Of a stretch of DNA of 6,641 bases, positions 5,457 through 6,641 are shown piece by piece. Each line of letters begins with the position of its first letter. The stretch's first letter is position 1. The notes beneath the pieces are model-generated. The model had not been told where the DNA came from and searched no databases. It saw only the letters and a list, made by a program, of their open reading frames with translations. The stretch is from Candidatus Thorarchaeota archaeon (lineage in GTDB: Archaea; Asgardarchaeota; Thorarchaeia; Thorarchaeales; Thorarchaeaceae), in the NCBI GenBank assembly GCA_016841005.1, contig JAEORG010000393.1, positions 1 through 6,641 on the forward strand, in the 5' to 3' direction. Made by a program: the position numbers and the translations under genes.

Positions 5457-6641
5457 ATGATAGTGAAAACCATACTATATGATCTTGTTGGAGCTAAGAT
5501 CTGGTCTTCATTATCATTTACTCGCGAGTCGATTGATGATGGTCTAATTCAGCGGATTGTTGAGTCATATATTTCCTCCGTTCAAGATGGAACATTCTCA
5601 GAAGGAATGGCAACGAACATTGATGACCAAGGAATCTGTATTCATACGATGCATGAAAATATCTTGTTACTTGGAATCAGCCATTCTCCTACGGTGACCT
5701 CCTATGATATAGAACGCCTTAGTAGGCTCCGTATTGCGTTTAATGCTGTCGTAGAAAATGAAGGTGCTCGAGTTGCTAGTAAATCATTTGAATCCTTTGC
5801 GGGACAGATGCTACGACAGGATATTGTTCTCTTCTTTATCTCAACTCTTAATCCGTCGGACATGAATCATACTAGCACAGCGATTGATCGTCTGTTAGGT
5901 TATACACAAACTCGAGGAACTTCTCTTTCATTACCTGTTGAGATAGGTCCCTATAATGTTCGGATTGCAAGGATTTCTATCAAAGATGCAGTAGAAAATA
6001 GATTTGAGCAATTAGGGGATGCTGATGCTGTAGTCCTAGTTTTAGGAGAGCCTATTCCTGATGAGAATGAAATTCATAGAATTGTTGAAAATCTTCGTAA
6101 TAAAGGCGCTAGTACAATCCTAGTTGCTCCTGGATCCGATGAGGAGCTTGAGGTTGCAAGGAATTATGAAGTACAGCTAGATCTTGTTCTTTGTGACTCT
6201 GTATCATTGAAACCATCATATCTGTTGTTGTCAGTTTTGGCTATGATTGGAAGAATTGATGTACATCCAGAGCTGGCTGCTGAATCGTGGATGTACGAAT
6301 CCGAAATGGACAGATATATTGGTAAGAAATCAATAGTGACAAATGAGGAAAGCCTTGGACACCAAGCATTCTTTGTTGTCGACAAATTTACTGGTGAAGC
6401 CATATTTACCTACTACTATGAATCAAAAGCGCAAGTTCATGAGAGAGTACCTAATGTAGTTGCAGCTATAACATCATTCAGTCTGGGGTCTCGCGAAGGC
6501 GCTAAGACTACAGTTGTACAGGTTGGTAACTTTGTATACGCACTTATTGAACACGAGAATTTAATCTTCACTCTGATTACTGCTCAGAAAGATGATGTTG
6601 AAGGTATACGCTCCCAATTCTCCTTCCTTCCTGACCTTTGG
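5457..6641 (+). CDS. Longin-like / degenerate Ras-like GTPase / longin-like protein (partial, runs off right edge)
   Basis: The frame is open for 395 codons from the ATG at 5457, directly after an in-frame TAG, to the edge of the window. GAAGTGA at 5444-5450 is a near-match ribosome site. Three regions are visible. Residues 1-105 look longin-like: two strands (KTILYDLV, AKIWSS), a helix (25-41), strands GICIHTMHENILLLGIS, then a helix. Residues 120-265 follow the layout of a Ras-like GTPase but lack its motifs: no P-loop GxxxxGKS/T after strand 1 (DIVLFFI), DAVEN with RF (177-183) where DxxGQERF would be, DADAVVLVLGE (188-198), ILVAPGSD (221-228) where NKxD would be, and CDS (246-248) where SAK would be. 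Residues 300-395 are a second longin/roadblock-like unit (AFFVVDKFTGEAIFTYYY, VPNVVAAITSF, FVYALIEHENLIFTLIT). No membrane segment is seen. The likely role is GTPase or membrane-traffic regulation of Asgard type. The fold calls are by eye, so a different Rossmann-like middle domain is possible. Confidence 0.6.
   Translation, partial: MIVKTILYDLVGAKIWSSLSFTRESIDDGLIQRIVESYISSVQDGTFSEGMATNIDDQGICIHTMHENILLLGISHSPTVTSYDIERLSRLRIAFNAVVENEGARVASKSFESFAGQMLRQDIVLFFISTLNPSDMNHTSTAIDRLLGYTQTRGTSLSLPVEIGPYNVRIARISIKDAVENRFEQLGDADAVVLVLGEPIPDENEIHRIVENLRNKGASTILVAPGSDEELEVARNYEVQLDLVLCDSVSLKPSYLLLSVLAMIGRIDVHPELAAESWMYESEMDRYIGKKSIVTNEESLGHQAFFVVDKFTGEAIFTYYYESKAQVHERVPNVVAAITSFSLGSREGAKTTVVQVGNFVYALIEHENLIFTLITAQKDDVEGIRSQFSFLPDLW

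Noticed and set aside
6164..6403. 79-codon open frame on the minus strand
   Set aside because: It is antisense to the long longin-type frame, which has consistent protein-like composition to the window edge.
1..6641. CRISPR arrays, tRNA or rRNA genes, insertion sequences with terminal repeats
   Set aside because: Reading both strands by eye showed no regularly spaced repeats, no tRNA-like cloverleaf signature, no rRNA segments and no transposase motifs.

Overview
The window reads as a stretch of an archaeal chromosome, moderately AT-rich, and most likely from an Asgard-type archaeon. The archaeal signals are TATA-box-like elements at archaeal spacing, one apparently leaderless gene, strong Shine-Dalgarno sites before TTG starts, and short intergenic gaps. 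The Asgard suggestion rests mainly on the last gene, whose longin-like and Ras-GTPase-like folds resemble the trafficking-type proteins common in that group. It is an inference, not a proof.

Layout. Positions 1-218 hold a possible end of an upstream gene and a possible 55-residue small protein. A GNAT acetyltransferase lies on the minus strand (987 to 229). It diverges from a rightward series of five genes across a promoter region (about 988-1142) that carries a TATA-like box for each direction and two short palindromes. The rightward genes are two tandem VOC-fold (glyoxalase/bleomycin-resistance superfamily) paralogues, a gamma-class adenine-type DNA methyltransferase with a C-terminal specificity region, a cytosine-5 DNA methyltransferase, and a large open frame running off the right edge.

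Two genes stand out. The cytosine-5 methyltransferase (4173-5399) is circularly permuted: motifs IX and X come first and motifs I to VIII follow, with the cut inside the region that normally separates VIII from IX. The last gene (5457 to the edge) appears to be a longin-like domain, then a Ras-like GTPase domain that has lost its nucleotide-binding motifs, then a second longin/roadblock-like domain.

The two methyltransferases sit 42 bases apart on the same strand and may be co-expressed. No restriction endonuclease is recognisable in the window, so they are either orphan modification enzymes or part of a system whose other genes lie outside. There is no sign of a CRISPR array, tRNA, rRNA or insertion sequence.
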